Source: Euzebya sp051004735
GTDB lineage: Bacteria > Actinomycetota > Nitriliruptoria > Euzebyales > Euzebyaceae
NCBI GenBank assembly: GCA_051004735.1
Contig: JBPCKA010000103.1
Location: forward strand, 1 to 64,000
DNA length: 64,000 bases
Direction: 5' to 3'
This document shows positions 43,698 through 52,926 of this stretch, piece after piece (position 1 is the first letter of the stretch; each line of letters starts with the position of its first letter). A program made the translations under genes and the position numbers. The notes beneath the pieces were generated by a model, which was not told the origin of the DNA, searched no databases, and saw nothing but the letters and a program-made list of their open reading frames with translations.

Positions 43698-44388
43698 GGG
43701 ATTGCAGTCGGGATACGGACTGACCCAGGTCCTGTTCGATGTGTCGCTCGAGGTCGGTGAGGGCGAGATCGTCGGCTTGCTCGGCCGCAACGGCATGGGC
43801 AAGACCACCACGGTCAAGACCATCTTCGGGCTGCTTGGTGTGACGGCGGGAAACGTCTCCTTCCGAGGTACGTCACTGACGGGGATGCGCTCACATCGCA
43901 TTGCCAGGTTGGGCCTTGGCCTTGTTCCGGAGGGACGTCAGATCTTCCCGCTGCTGACGTTGGAACAGAACCTGCTGGCCACCGAACGGGCCGCGGTCGA
44001 CGGGTCCAGGCGCTGGACACCGCAGGCGGTGTTCGACTTCTTCCCGGCCCTGGAGAGCCGCCGTGGCAACCGCGGCAACCAGTTGTCGGGCGGTGAACAA
44101 CAGATGCTCTCGATCGGCCGTGCGCTGGTGTGCAATCCCGCTCTGCTGGTCCTGGACGAAGCCACCGAGGGCCTGGCCCCGTCGGTGCGGGAGGACATCT
44201 GGCGGGCGCTGGCGGTACTCAAGTCCGAGGGCCAGAGCATCCTCATCGTCGACTCCCGCCTGACCGAACTGTTGGACCTCACCCAGCGAAACGTGATCCT
44301 TGAGAAGGGTCGCACCGTGTGGCAGGGCACCTCGGCGGAACTGGACGCCGACACCGAACTGAAGCACCGCTACCTGGGCGTCGGCTGA
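43684..44388 (+). CDS. livF: Branched-chain-type ABC transporter ATPase LivF (set 2)
   Basis: A 234-aa ATPase from ATG 43684 (AGAGGG upstream). Walker A G-R-N-G-M-G-K-T-T-T, G-L-G-L-V-P-E-G-R-Q-I-F-P, L-S-G-G-E-Q-Q-M and L-L-V-L-D-E-A-T-E-G. The Q-loop/H-loop end reads I-L-I-V-D-S-R in place of the usual V-E-Q, a small departure. Completes the second importer; converges on the monooxygenase gene. Confidence 0.9.
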   Translation: MLRVEGLQSGYGLTQVLFDVSLEVGEGEIVGLLGRNGMGKTTTVKTIFGLLGVTAGNVSFRGTSLTGMRSHRIARLGLGLVPEGRQIFPLLTLEQNLLATERAAVDGSRRWTPQAVFDFFPALESRRGNRGNQLSGGEQQMLSIGRALVCNPALLVLDEATEGLAPSVREDIWRALAVLKSEGQSILIVDSRLTELLDLTQRNVILEKGRTVWQGTSAELDADTELKHRYLGVG

Positions 44389-44417
44389 TCCCTCCCATTG
44401 ACGTGGTGGAACGCACC

Positions 44418-46724
44418 TCAGCGCAGGTCGCGACCCACCATCGCGGTGGCCGACTGCTCGCGACGACGGCTGGTGCGACCCGGTTGGTACTGCACCGGCC
44501 ATGGCTGGTCGGCCTGGCCCATGTCGATGGCCGCGTTCAGGGTCCAGTAGGGATCGACAAGGTGGGCGCGGGCGATCATGCACAGGTCCGCGCGTCCCGC
44601 CAACAGCACCGTGTTGACGTCATCGATGCTGGAGATCGCCCCGACCGCCATCGTGGGAATGCCGACGGTGTTGCGGATCACCTCCGAGAACGGCGTCTGA
44701 TACAGCCGCCCAAAGGCGATCTGCTCGGCCTTGTCGACCTGACCGCTGGACACATCAACGATGTCCACCCCGACGTCAGCCAGCATGCGCGAAAAGGCCA
44801 CCGCATCGTCACGGCCGAAGCCGCCCTGCACCCAGTCGGTCGCAGAGATCCGCACCGACAACGGCCGTGGGGTCGGCCACACCTCACGCACGGCGGCGAT
44901 GACCCGCAGGGGAAAGGCCGCCCGTGCGGCCAGGTCCCCACCGAACTCATCGTCACGGCGATTGGTGACCGGTGACAGGAACGCACTCAGCAGGTAGCCG
45001 TGCGCCGCGTGTACCTCCAGCAGGTCAAACCCTGCCGCGATCCCCCGTTCGGCAGCACCGACGAAGTCCTCAAGCACCTGCTGCATCTGTGCCGAGTCCA
45101 GTTCGGCCGGTACCTGGCTGTCGCTGCGGTAGGGCAACGACGAAGCCGACACCAACGGCCAGTTGCCCTCATCGAGCGGGGCATCCATCTCCTCCCACGG
45201 CACCTTGGTCGAGCCCTTCCGACCGGCGTGGCCAATCTGTAAGCCAATCTTGCTGGCACTGTGCTCATGCACAAAGTCCGTGATCCGTCGCCAGGCGTCG
45301 CACTGCTGATCGGTCCACAACCCCGGGCAGCCAGGGGTGATGCGTGCATCGGCAGAGGTGCAGGTCATCTCGGTCATGACCAGACCCGCACCACCGACGG
45401 CGCGACTGCCCAGATGGACCAGATGCCAATCGGTCGGCACCCCTTCGACCGCGCAGTACTGCGCCATGGGGCTGACCACGATCCGATTCCCCAGTCGCAG
45501 ATCACCGATGGTGAACGGATAGAAGATCGGCGGTGTCGAGGGGTCATCGGGGCGGTGCTGCGGCGGGCGACTGTCATAGAACCAGGACCTGGCCTGATCG
45601 ACGTAGCGATGGTCGCGCTGCGCCAGGTTGTCATAGGTCACCCGCATCGAGCGGGTCAGCACCGAGAAGGCGAACTGCGGCACCGGCCGGTTGACATGAT
45701 GGTCGACCTGCTCGAACCACTCCTCACTGGTGGCGGCGGCCCGTTGCAGGCTCTCCACCTCTGGGCGGCGCCCCTCTTCGTAGGTCTTCAATGCCACGCC
45801 GATGTCAGCGGCGTCACACACCGCATCGGCCAGCGCGATCGCGTCCTCGAGTGCCAGCTTCGTCCCCGAACCCACCGAGAAGTGGGCGGTATGGGCCGAG
45901 TCGCCCAGCAGCACCACATTTCCAGCGGCCCACCGACCGGCCTTGACCCGCGGAAAGTTCAGCCAGCGCGAGTTGTTGCCGATCAGCCCGTGTCCTTGCA
46001 GATGCTCGGCGAAGACGTCCTCACACCAGGCCAGGGCATGCGCGTCTGATTCACCAAGGGCCAGCCCCTGGTCGTGTCCGTCAAGCCCGGCAGCGCGCCA
46101 GGTGGCTGCTGCCATCTCGACGATGAAGGTCGACCGCGAATTGTCGAAGGGGTACACGTGCGCCTGCACCCAGCCATGCGAGGTCTGTTCGAAGATGAAC
46201 GTGAAGCGGTCGAACGGGGCGGTGGTCCCGGTCCAGATGAACTTGGCCGACCCTTCCGTGATGTCGGGTTCAAACGCCTGGTCAAAGACCTGACGGGTGC
46301 GGCTGTTGACCCCGTCGCTGCCCACCACCAGATCGGCCTGTTCGCGTAGAGCGGCGATGTCGTCCACCTCGGACTCAAAGCGCACATCGACACCCAGATC
46401 GATGGCCCGCTGCGCCAGGATGTCCAGCAGGGTGACCCGTGCCAACGCAGCAAAACCGTGTCCGTCGCTGGTCGTGGTCGTGCCGTTTATGCGCACGTCC
46501 ATCGCACTCCAGTGGCGGAACTGCGCTTCGATGGTCGAAATGCTGGGCGGGTCCTGACGCGCGACGTTGGCCAGTGTCTCATCGGAGAACACCACCCCGA
46601 AACCGAAGGTGTCCCCTCGCCTGTTGCGTTCGTGCACCACCACCTGGGTGTTTGGCCGACGGGACTTCATCAGGATGGCGAAGAACAGCCCCGCGGGGCC
46701 GCCGCCCACACACACGATCCTCAT
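44418..46724 (-). CDS. 2-Aminobenzoyl-CoA monooxygenase/reductase (FAD monooxygenase-OYE fusion)
   Basis: A 768-aa bifunctional flavoenzyme. Residues 1-380 are a FAD monooxygenase: G-G-G-P-A-G-L-F-F at residues 7-15, G-F-G-V-V-F-S-D-E-T-L, and the FAD-binding L-L-G-D-S-A-H-T-A-H. This is the group of salicylyl-CoA 5-hydroxylase. Residues about 395-768 are an old-yellow-enzyme barrel: L-G-N-R-I-V-V-S-P-M-A-Q-Y, G-Y-L-L-S-A-F-L-S-P-V-T-N-R-R-D-D-E-F-G-G. In known enzymes of this architecture 2-aminobenzoyl-CoA is hydroxylated at C5 and then reduced by NADH, losing aromaticity. Overlaps the acyl-CoA dehydrogenase gene by four bases. Confidence 0.92.
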   Translation of the reverse strand: MRIVCVGGGPAGLFFAILMKSRRPNTQVVVHERNRRGDTFGFGVVFSDETLANVARQDPPSISTIEAQFRHWSAMDVRINGTTTTSDGHGFAALARVTLLDILAQRAIDLGVDVRFESEVDDIAALREQADLVVGSDGVNSRTRQVFDQAFEPDITEGSAKFIWTGTTAPFDRFTFIFEQTSHGWVQAHVYPFDNSRSTFIVEMAAATWRAAGLDGHDQGLALGESDAHALAWCEDVFAEHLQGHGLIGNNSRWLNFPRVKAGRWAAGNVVLLGDSAHTAHFSVGSGTKLALEDAIALADAVCDAADIGVALKTYEEGRRPEVESLQRAAATSEEWFEQVDHHVNRPVPQFAFSVLTRSMRVTYDNLAQRDHRYVDQARSWFYDSRPPQHRPDDPSTPPIFYPFTIGDLRLGNRIVVSPMAQYCAVEGVPTDWHLVHLGSRAVGGAGLVMTEMTCTSADARITPGCPGLWTDQQCDAWRRITDFVHEHSASKIGLQIGHAGRKGSTKVPWEEMDAPLDEGNWPLVSASSLPYRSDSQVPAELDSAQMQQVLEDFVGAAERGIAAGFDLLEVHAAHGYLLSAFLSPVTNRRDDEFGGDLAARAAFPLRVIAAVREVWPTPRPLSVRISATDWVQGGFGRDDAVAFSRMLADVGVDIVDVSSGQVDKAEQIAFGRLYQTPFSEVIRNTVGIPTMAVGAISSIDDVNTVLLAGRADLCMIARAHLVDPYWTLNAAIDMGQADQPWPVQYQPGRTSRRREQSATAMVGRDLR

Positions 46725-47872
46725 GCGTTGCCCTCCTCCCCCGTACCCGCCAGGCGGTAGGTCTCACGGGCGATGATCTGGCGTTGGATTTCTGAGGCGC
46801 CCTCATAGATTCGCGGGGCCCGGACCTCGCGGTACAACCGCTCCAGCAGATGGCCGCGTTGCAGAGCCCGGGCCCCATGAAGTTGCACCGCATCATCAAC
46901 GACCCGCCCGGCCGCCTCGGTGGCATACAACTTGGCCATGGCCGACTTCCTGGTCAGTCCCTCACCCCCCTGGTCATAACAGGCAGCCGCGTCATAGACC
47001 AGCAGCCGTGCGGCACCGATCGACACCGCCATGTCGGCCACCTTGTGCTGGACCGCCTGGAGGTCCGCCAGCGTCCCGCCGAAGGCCTGCCGGTCGCGGG
47101 TGTGCCTGAGCGTCGCGTTCAGGGCGGCCTGGGCCATGCCCACGGCGAAGGCACCGACGCTTGGCCGAAACAGATCCAGGGTCTGCATCGCGACGCGGAA
47201 GCCGCGGTTGACGTCGCCCAGGACATGCCCGTCAGGCACGAACACCTCATCCAGCGTCACGGTCCCCACGACATGCGGCGCCACCAGATCAAGTGACTCC
47301 CCGCTGAGGCCGGGGCTGTCCCCGGGAACAGCGAACGCCGTCACCCCCCGTGCGCCCGCATCGGCATCGGTTCTGGCAAAGACCGTGTAGATGTCAGCAT
47401 CGGGCGCGTTGGAGATCCACATTTTGCAGCCCGTGAGCAGCCATCCGCCCTCCACCCGACTGGCCGCGGTCGACAACGCTGCGGCGTCAGACCCCGCGTC
47501 GGGCTCGGTCAACGCAAACGCGGCTGCCGCCTGCCCGCTGGCGACCTGCGGCAGCCAGCGCTGGACCACCTCGGGCTGCCCGCGGAACAGGATCGGGTAG
47601 GCCCCCAGGCCCTGCAGGGCCAGGGCGGTCTCGGCCTCGGGCAGCACACGCCCCAGTTCCTCGCGTAGGACGCACAGGGTCGTCGCTGACACCGCGCCCT
47701 CGCCAGTCCCACCCACCTCACCGGGAAAGATCTGTGGCAGCAGGGACTGGCCCAGAGACGTCAACAGGCCCCGATTGAGCCGTCCGGTCTGGTCGGGGTC
47801 CGCCACCAGACGCAGCATCGGCAGGGCATCTGCGACCAGGGCGCGAAGTTCGTCGGGGGCAGCCGTGACCAT
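46721..47872 (-). CDS. Acyl-CoA dehydrogenase
   Basis: A 383-aa FAD enzyme that forms a 2-enoyl-CoA. F-A-L-T-E-P-D-A-G-S-D-A, the W-I-S-N-A region, R-Q-A-F-G and the catalytic Glu in Y-E-G-A-S-E-I-Q are visible. ATG 47872 is chosen for GGAG 9 bases upstream and because homology starts right after; the frame extends to 48106 without recognisable protein. It heads a two-gene leftward operon with the monooxygenase/reductase, so it likely acts on the dearomatised cyclic or opened CoA ester. Confidence 0.9.
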   Translation of the reverse strand: MVTAAPDELRALVADALPMLRLVADPDQTGRLNRGLLTSLGQSLLPQIFPGEVGGTGEGAVSATTLCVLREELGRVLPEAETALALQGLGAYPILFRGQPEVVQRWLPQVASGQAAAAFALTEPDAGSDAAALSTAASRVEGGWLLTGCKMWISNAPDADIYTVFARTDADAGARGVTAFAVPGDSPGLSGESLDLVAPHVVGTVTLDEVFVPDGHVLGDVNRGFRVAMQTLDLFRPSVGAFAVGMAQAALNATLRHTRDRQAFGGTLADLQAVQHKVADMAVSIGAARLLVYDAAACYDQGGEGLTRKSAMAKLYATEAAGRVVDDAVQLHGARALQRGHLLERLYREVRAPRIYEGASEIQRQIIARETYRLAGTGEEGNA

Positions 47873-47954
47873 CGCAGAATGCTCCAGGATTTGAGGTGTG
47901 TGACCCCCGGCGCCGGCGGCATCGGGCAGGCGACGCGCAGAATATCGCGCAAAG

Positions 47955-47982
47955 TTGACGATCGCCAATTGTTCGTTATAGC
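47955..47982 (+). promoter_or_regulatory. Probable promoter of the OYE operon
   Basis: TTGACG (47955-47960) and TATAGC (47977-47982) with a 16-base spacer form a good sigma-70-type promoter 26 bases before the ATG at 48009. No ribosome site is well placed, so the leader would be about 20 bases. Confidence 0.55.
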
Positions 47983-48008
47983 TTGGGAGTATCAGCCTCT
48001 TCTCCCCC

Positions 48009-49412
48009 ATGGACGTCGGATCGACGACCATCCCGAATCGTCTGGCGGTGCCGGCGATGGTCACCCGATTGTCGGGCGAGGACGGGCTGGTCAACGACGA
48101 CATCATCCAGCGCTACCAGCGATTCTCCGAAGGTGGAGCCGGGCTGATTGTCGTCGAGGCATCAAGTGTGCACGGCGCAAAATCCGGCCCGTTGCTGAAG
48201 ATGTCAGATGACCGTTTCATCCCCGGCATGACCCGGCTGACCAGTGCCTGTCATGACGCGGGGCCGGGCAAGGTATTCCTGCAGATCATCCATTTCCTCA
48301 AGGTGGCCCGCTCGGGCTGGCGCCAGAAGGTCGCCGACCTTGAGGCGGAGGAGTTGGAGCGCCTGCCCGACCTGTTCGCCCAGGCGGCCTGGCGTGCCAG
48401 GGAGGCAGGCTTTGACGGCGTCGAACTGCACATGGCGCACGCCTACACGCTGTCCTCGATGCTGTCGCGGCTGAACAAGCGCCGTGATGAGTACGGCGGC
48501 ACCCTCGAAAACCGCCTGCGTCTGCCCTCGATGGTCTTCATGGCTGTAGCGCAGCGGGTTGGCGACTTCCCGGTGGCACTGCGGTTCGACGCCGACGAGT
48601 CGATCCGTCGCGGCTACTCCACCGCCGATGCCGCCGCGTTCGCGGTGCGGTTCGGCGAGTTGGGCGCGGCCTACATCTCTTTGTCTGCAGGCGGAAAGTT
48701 CGAGGACGCCGTGCAGACCGAGGGCAAGCCCCTGTATCCCTACACCGGGTACTCGGGAGATCGCTGCATGCCTGGTGACACCTCACCGGATGCGGCCAAC
48801 ATCTGGATGGCCCGCCAGGTCAGGCAGGCCCTGCGTGATGCCGGACATGACACCCCGGTGCTGGGAACCGGCAAGATCGGCACGATTGCGTTGGCCCAGC
48901 AGTTGATCGATGACGGATCGTGTGACATCGTCGGCATGGCCCGTGGCCTGCTGGCGGACCCCTACATGCCCATCAAGCATCAGAGCGGCAGGGCCGAGCA
49001 GATCGTGCACTGCATCTACTGCAACGTCTGCAAGGCATTGGACGAAAACTTCAACACCGTGACCTGCTACCTGTGGCCGAAGAAGGCCACCCAGGCCCCT
49101 CGTCCGGACGATGTCGACAGCGTCCCGATCGCCTGGCAGCAGCCGGATCCCGTGACCGTGACGACCAGCGTTGGCGACATCCGTCTGGCCTGGCCACCAC
49201 CGACGGGCGATCCGGTCGGCTTCGATGTGCTCCGCTCGGTGGATGACGGCGATTACAGCCGACTGAACTCCGTCACCGGCCATCGCCTGCGTGATGATGA
49301 AGCGATGAGCGGGCATGTCTACCGTTACCGGGTCATCCCCTACGACGCCGCGGGGCGGCGCGGCCGTCCCAGCAACGTGGTCGAGGCCCGGGTGGAACAG
49401 CTGGTGCCGTGA
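48009..49412 (+). CDS. Old yellow enzyme family oxidoreductase with C-terminal FN3 domain
   Basis: A 467-aa protein. Residues 1-350 are a flavin TIM barrel (I-P-N-R-L-A-V-P-A-M-V at the start, H-A-Y-T-L-S-S-M-L-S-R-L-N-K-R-R-D-E-Y-G-G-T-L). C-I-Y-C-N-V-C and a later Cys recall the 4Fe-4S site of 2,4-dienoyl-CoA reductase-type members. Residues about 380-465 look like a fibronectin type III module (I-R-L-A-W-P-P-P, F-D-V-L-R-S, Y-R-Y-R-V-I-P-Y-D-A-A-G), which is not usual in a cytoplasmic oxidoreductase; no signal peptide. Starts a four-gene operon; a dienoyl/enoyl-CoA reduction is likely. Confidence 0.85.
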   Translation: MDVGSTTIPNRLAVPAMVTRLSGEDGLVNDDIIQRYQRFSEGGAGLIVVEASSVHGAKSGPLLKMSDDRFIPGMTRLTSACHDAGPGKVFLQIIHFLKVARSGWRQKVADLEAEELERLPDLFAQAAWRAREAGFDGVELHMAHAYTLSSMLSRLNKRRDEYGGTLENRLRLPSMVFMAVAQRVGDFPVALRFDADESIRRGYSTADAAAFAVRFGELGAAYISLSAGGKFEDAVQTEGKPLYPYTGYSGDRCMPGDTSPDAANIWMARQVRQALRDAGHDTPVLGTGKIGTIALAQQLIDDGSCDIVGMARGLLADPYMPIKHQSGRAEQIVHCIYCNVCKALDENFNTVTCYLWPKKATQAPRPDDVDSVPIAWQQPDPVTVTTSVGDIRLAWPPPTGDPVGFDVLRSVDDGDYSRLNSVTGHRLRDDEAMSGHVYRYRVIPYDAAGRRGRPSNVVEARVEQLVP

Positions 49413-50125
49413 CACCGGCCACCGTCGTCACCGGGGGAACACGCGGCATCGGACTGGCGATCAGTCGCCAGTTGCTGGCCGCCGGCCACCGGGTCGTGGC
49501 GATCGCTCGATCGCTGCCGCCCGAGGTGCCCAAGGGGATGCAGGTCCGCTGCTGTGACCTGACCCGGGAGCAAGACCTCAGCCGGACCTTTGAGGCGATC
49601 GGTCCGGTCGAGGTACTGGTCAACAACGCCGGGATCTCCTCCTCCGGGCCACTGCACCGGACCACCACTCAGCAGTGGACCGACAATCTGGCCATCAACG
49701 CCACCGGCGCCTTCTGGTGCACCAGGGCCGTCTTGCCGGGCATGCTGGCTGCCGGACGGGGACGGATTGTCACCGTCGCCTCCACCGCGGCACTGCAGGG
49801 CGCTCCCTACGTCGCCGCCTATGCCGCCTCAAAACATGCCGTCCTTGGCATGATGCGGGTGCTGGCGGCCGAGGTGGCAGGGACCGGCGTGACCGCAAAC
49901 ACCGTCTGCCCCACATTCGTGCGCACCGACATGACCGCCGACACGATCGCCAACATCGCCCAGGTGACCGGCGTCAGCCATGACGACGCGGAGCACCAGT
50001 TGACGCAGGCCACACCCCACGGCCGCATCATCTCCCCCGAGGAGGTCGCCGATGCGGTGCTGGACCTCATCACCGGCAACGACAACGGGCGGGAGATCCT
50101 GCTCGACGGAGGACCCAGAACATGA
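49409..50125 (+). CDS. Short-chain dehydrogenase/reductase
   Basis: A 238-aa NAD(P)-dependent SDR. Cofactor motif T-G-G-T-R-G-I-G, N-N-A-G, Ser in V-A-S-T-A-A, Y-A-A-S-K catalytic Tyr/Lys. GTG 49409 overlaps the OYE stop by four bases. Probably a 3-hydroxyacyl-CoA dehydrogenase or ketoreductase of the alicyclic CoA pathway. Confidence 0.9.
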   Translation: MTPATVVTGGTRGIGLAISRQLLAAGHRVVAIARSLPPEVPKGMQVRCCDLTREQDLSRTFEAIGPVEVLVNNAGISSSGPLHRTTTQQWTDNLAINATGAFWCTRAVLPGMLAAGRGRIVTVASTAALQGAPYVAAYAASKHAVLGMMRVLAAEVAGTGVTANTVCPTFVRTDMTADTIANIAQVTGVSHDDAEHQLTQATPHGRIISPEEVADAVLDLITGNDNGREILLDGGPRT

Positions 50126-50946
50126 CACCTCAAGGATCAGTCCCGTTCACCCAGGACTGGCAGCATTTCGACTTCGACGTGGCTGACCGGGTCGCCACGA
50201 TCACGCTGAACCGACCCCAGAAGTTGAATGCCCTCACCTTCCAGGTCTACGCCGACCTGCGGGAGATCTTCCGGCAGATCCCGCTACGCGAGGACATCGA
50301 CGCGGTCATCATCACCGGACAGGGCAAGGGGTTCTGCTCCGGCGGCGACGTCGATGAGATCATCGGCGAGCTGCTCACGTTCAACCCGAAGCAACTGCTT
50401 GCCTTCACCCGCATGACCGGTGCGGTCATCCAGAACATGCGTGAGTGTCAGGTGCCGATCATCGCGGCGATCAACGGCACCGTCGCCGGGGCCGGCGCGG
50501 TGATTGCCCTGGCGTCTGACTTCAGGCTGTGCGTCCCGCACGCGAAGTTCCGTTTCCTGTTCACCAACGTCGGGTTGAGTGGTGGCGACATGGGCTCGGC
50601 CTACCTGCTGCCGAAGCTGGTCGGGCTGGGTCGGGCCACCGAGATCCTGATGTTCGGCGACCCCGTCATCGCTGCTGACGCTGTTGCCATGGGCCTTGCC
50701 AACGCCGTCGTCGAGCCCGAGGAGTTGATCGACAGGGCCACCGCCCTGGCCCGTCGGATCGCCGATGGTCCACGCCTGGCCTATGCCGCGACCAAGTTGC
50801 TGCTCAGCCGGGAGGCCGACATGGACCTGGCCGGCGCCATCGAGTTCGAGGCGATGACCCAGGCGCTACTGATGAACACCGAGGACCACGCCGAGTTCCA
50901 TGCGGCGTTTCACCGTGGCGATGCCCCGAACTGGAAGGGCCAGTGA
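50122..50946 (+). CDS. Enoyl-CoA hydratase/isomerase family protein
   Basis: A 274-aa crotonase-fold enzyme: L-N-R-P-Q-K-L-N-A-L-T, oxyanion-hole G-F-C-S-G-G-D-V and A-I-N-G-T-V-A-G-A-G. At the first catalytic position of classical hydratases, G-L-S-G-G-D is seen where Glu is common, so it may be a ring hydrolase or isomerase rather than a hydratase. Overlaps the SDR stop. Confidence 0.88.
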   Translation: MTPQGSVPFTQDWQHFDFDVADRVATITLNRPQKLNALTFQVYADLREIFRQIPLREDIDAVIITGQGKGFCSGGDVDEIIGELLTFNPKQLLAFTRMTGAVIQNMRECQVPIIAAINGTVAGAGAVIALASDFRLCVPHAKFRFLFTNVGLSGGDMGSAYLLPKLVGLGRATEILMFGDPVIAADAVAMGLANAVVEPEELIDRATALARRIADGPRLAYAATKLLLSREADMDLAGAIEFEAMTQALLMNTEDHAEFHAAFHRGDAPNWKGQ

Positions 50947-50947
50947 C

Positions 50948-51382
50948 ATGAGCCAGCCTGATCCCACCCCCCATCGACTGGTGTCCCCACCGGAGATGTC
51001 ACCGGCGACAGGCTTTGCCCATGTGGTGGTTCCCGCCGAGGGCCGGACGGTCTACCTGGCCGGCCAGATCGCCGCCGATGCCGAGGGACGGGTGCAGGGG
51101 CAGACCTTCGCAGAGCAGTACGACCTGGCCCTTTACAACGTGGTGACCGCACTGGCCGCGGTAGGGGGCGAGGCCCGCCACATTGTCAGCCTGACGGTCT
51201 ACACCAGCGACATGGCGGGCTACCGCAACGATTTGCGAGGTGTCGGGGCGGCCCACCGTCGCCACCTGGGCCGTCATTTTCCCGCCATGGCCATGCTGGG
51301 TGTCACCGAGTTGTTCGAGCCGGGCGCCATGGTTGAAATCATGGCGGTAGCCGTGATCCCGCCGGCCACTGCCGCGACCTGA
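50948..51382 (+). CDS. RidA/YjgF-family protein
   Basis: A 144-aa RidA-fold protein: V-Y-L-A-G-Q-I-A-A-D-A-E-G-R-V strand and the later F-P-A-M-A-M-L-G-V-T-E-L segment. RidA members hydrolyse reactive enamines or imines to ketones plus ammonia; in this operon it could release the amino group of the 2-amino-enoyl-CoA ring. The canonical Arg before the C-terminal motif is not obvious. Last gene of the OYE operon, touching the convergent hydrolase gene with no gap. Confidence 0.85.
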   Translation: MSQPDPTPHRLVSPPEMSPATGFAHVVVPAEGRTVYLAGQIAADAEGRVQGQTFAEQYDLALYNVVTALAAVGGEARHIVSLTVYTSDMAGYRNDLRGVGAAHRRHLGRHFPAMAMLGVTELFEPGAMVEIMAVAVIPPATAAT

Positions 51383-52105
51383 TCACCCCCGCAGGGCCTC
51401 ACACCAGCCCATCGTGTTCGACCAGCTTGCATGGGTCGGGTCGATGACGACGAAGTGGTCTCCGCCGGCTAACCGATGCAGGGTGACGGGGTCACCTGCC
51501 TGCTCGGCCCGCTGGACGTAGCGCTGACTGTGCTCGAACGGCACCCGGCTGTCGGCGTCGCCGTGCACCACCAGGACGGGGAGTCCCAGCGGTAGCAGCT
51601 CCAGCGGTGAGGCACCTGTGGGGACCTCTCCCAGTGAGACCTCAGATCTGAGAAACAGCGGGACGGCACCCTCTCCCAGCCCTGCGGCGGCACAGGCGGC
51701 CAGGTCGGTGATCGGTGCCTGCGCGACCACCGCGTCCACCCACCCGGCATGGGCGGCCAGCAGGGCCAGGTGTCCGCCGGCGGAGTGCCCGATGGCGACG
51801 GTGAACGGCCGCCCCGGACTGGTGTCGTGCAGCAGGTCAATGGCGCTGAGTACATCGTCGAGGGTCTGGGGCCATCCGCCCCCGTCGCTGCCGGTCCGCC
51901 GAAACTCCAGGTTCCAGGCATCCCAGCCACGTGCTGCCAGATCCTCACACAGCCGGTCCATCAGGTGCAGGTCATGGCGGTCGCGCCACCATCCGCCGTG
52001 GATGACCACCGCGATCGGCGGCGGACCGTCGGCCACGTCTCTGGCATTCCAGCGTTGGACGAACTGGCTGGGATGCGGGCCGTATCGCAGGGTCTGTGGT
52101 GACAT
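51383..52105 (-). CDS. Alpha/beta hydrolase, arylformamidase-like
   Basis: A 240-aa alpha/beta hydrolase. H-G-G-W-W near residue 36 is the oxyanion motif seen in kynurenine formamidase (KynB/AFMID) relatives; nucleophile Ser in I-G-H-S-A-G-G-H; Asp in V-V-H-G-D-A-D-S; His in G-G-D-H-F. ATG 52105 is where homology starts; the frame extends upstream without coding character. Might cleave an aryl formamide or a ring-derived thioester. Confidence 0.82.
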   Translation of the reverse strand: MSPQTLRYGPHPSQFVQRWNARDVADGPPPIAVVIHGGWWRDRHDLHLMDRLCEDLAARGWDAWNLEFRRTGSDGGGWPQTLDDVLSAIDLLHDTSPGRPFTVAIGHSAGGHLALLAAHAGWVDAVVAQAPITDLAACAAAGLGEGAVPLFLRSEVSLGEVPTGASPLELLPLGLPVLVVHGDADSRVPFEHSQRYVQRAEQAGDPVTLHRLAGGDHFVVIDPTHASWSNTMGWCEALRG

Positions 52106-52289
52106 CGCGGTTGTGCCGATCTTAGTGGTCTGATTCGCCGAGGATTCATGGGTCCGTTGGTCGACATGGTCCAGGAGGTCGAACTTCGACAGCGCCCCGT
52201 TCCACGCCGCCCGAGGAGCCCAAAAGTAGTCTGACCGCGGGCCCGGATGCGTTGTTCGGGGCGATGGCCCCCTGTCGTAGACTCTGCAC

Positions 52290-52847
52290 ATGACCGACCT
52301 GCTGATGACTGCCGAGGGCATCGACGTGCGCGGGCTACGTCGGGAGGAGTACGAACGACTGGCCGACCTCGGGGTGTTCGAGGGCGAGCGGGTCGAGTTG
52401 ATCGGCGGGGAGATCGTCCGGATGAGTCCGCAGCACGAACCGCACTCCTGGGCCATCATGCGGCTCACCAGCATCTTCGCCCCGCTGATGGTGGAGGGGT
52501 ATGAAGTGCGAGTCCAGTTGCCGTTGGCCGCGGATGACGTATCGCTACCAGAACCCGACGTCGCGATCACCGATCATCAGATCTCACGTCACGACCGTCC
52601 CACCACCGCCTTGGTGGTGATCGAAGTCGCTCTGACTTCACAACGAATGGACCTGGTGTTCAAGCCGCCGAGATATGCCTCTGCGGGAGTACCTGTCTAC
52701 GTGGTGCTTGATCTGGCAGCCGGTCAGGCGGTCGTCCACCGCGACCCCGCCGGCTCTCGCTACACATCCGTCACGTGGCACAGCGCCGGCGATGACCTCG
52801 ACCTACTCGGCATCACCCTCCCGCTCACGGAGCTCCTGACCGACTGA
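52290..52847 (+). CDS. Uma2-family (DUF820) restriction-endonuclease-like protein
   Basis: A 185-aa PD-(D/E)xK-fold protein: E-R-V-E-L-I-G-G-E-I-V-R-M-S-P, P-E-P-D-V-A-I and V-I-E-V-A-L-T-S, then K in F-K-P-P-R-Y-A-S-A-G-V. The family is abundant in cyanobacteria and actinobacteria with no settled role. It stands alone, unlike its catabolic neighbours. Confidence 0.85.
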   Translation: MTDLLMTAEGIDVRGLRREEYERLADLGVFEGERVELIGGEIVRMSPQHEPHSWAIMRLTSIFAPLMVEGYEVRVQLPLAADDVSLPEPDVAITDHQISRHDRPTTALVVIEVALTSQRMDLVFKPPRYASAGVPVYVVLDLAAGQAVVHRDPAGSRYTSVTWHSAGDDLDLLGITLPLTELLTD

Positions 52848-52926
52848 TCCGCCCCCTTGAACCCCCAGATCAAACGCAACAAAGAAACTCGTGACAATAT
52901 CACGGGCTAGGGCAACAGAGTTGCCC

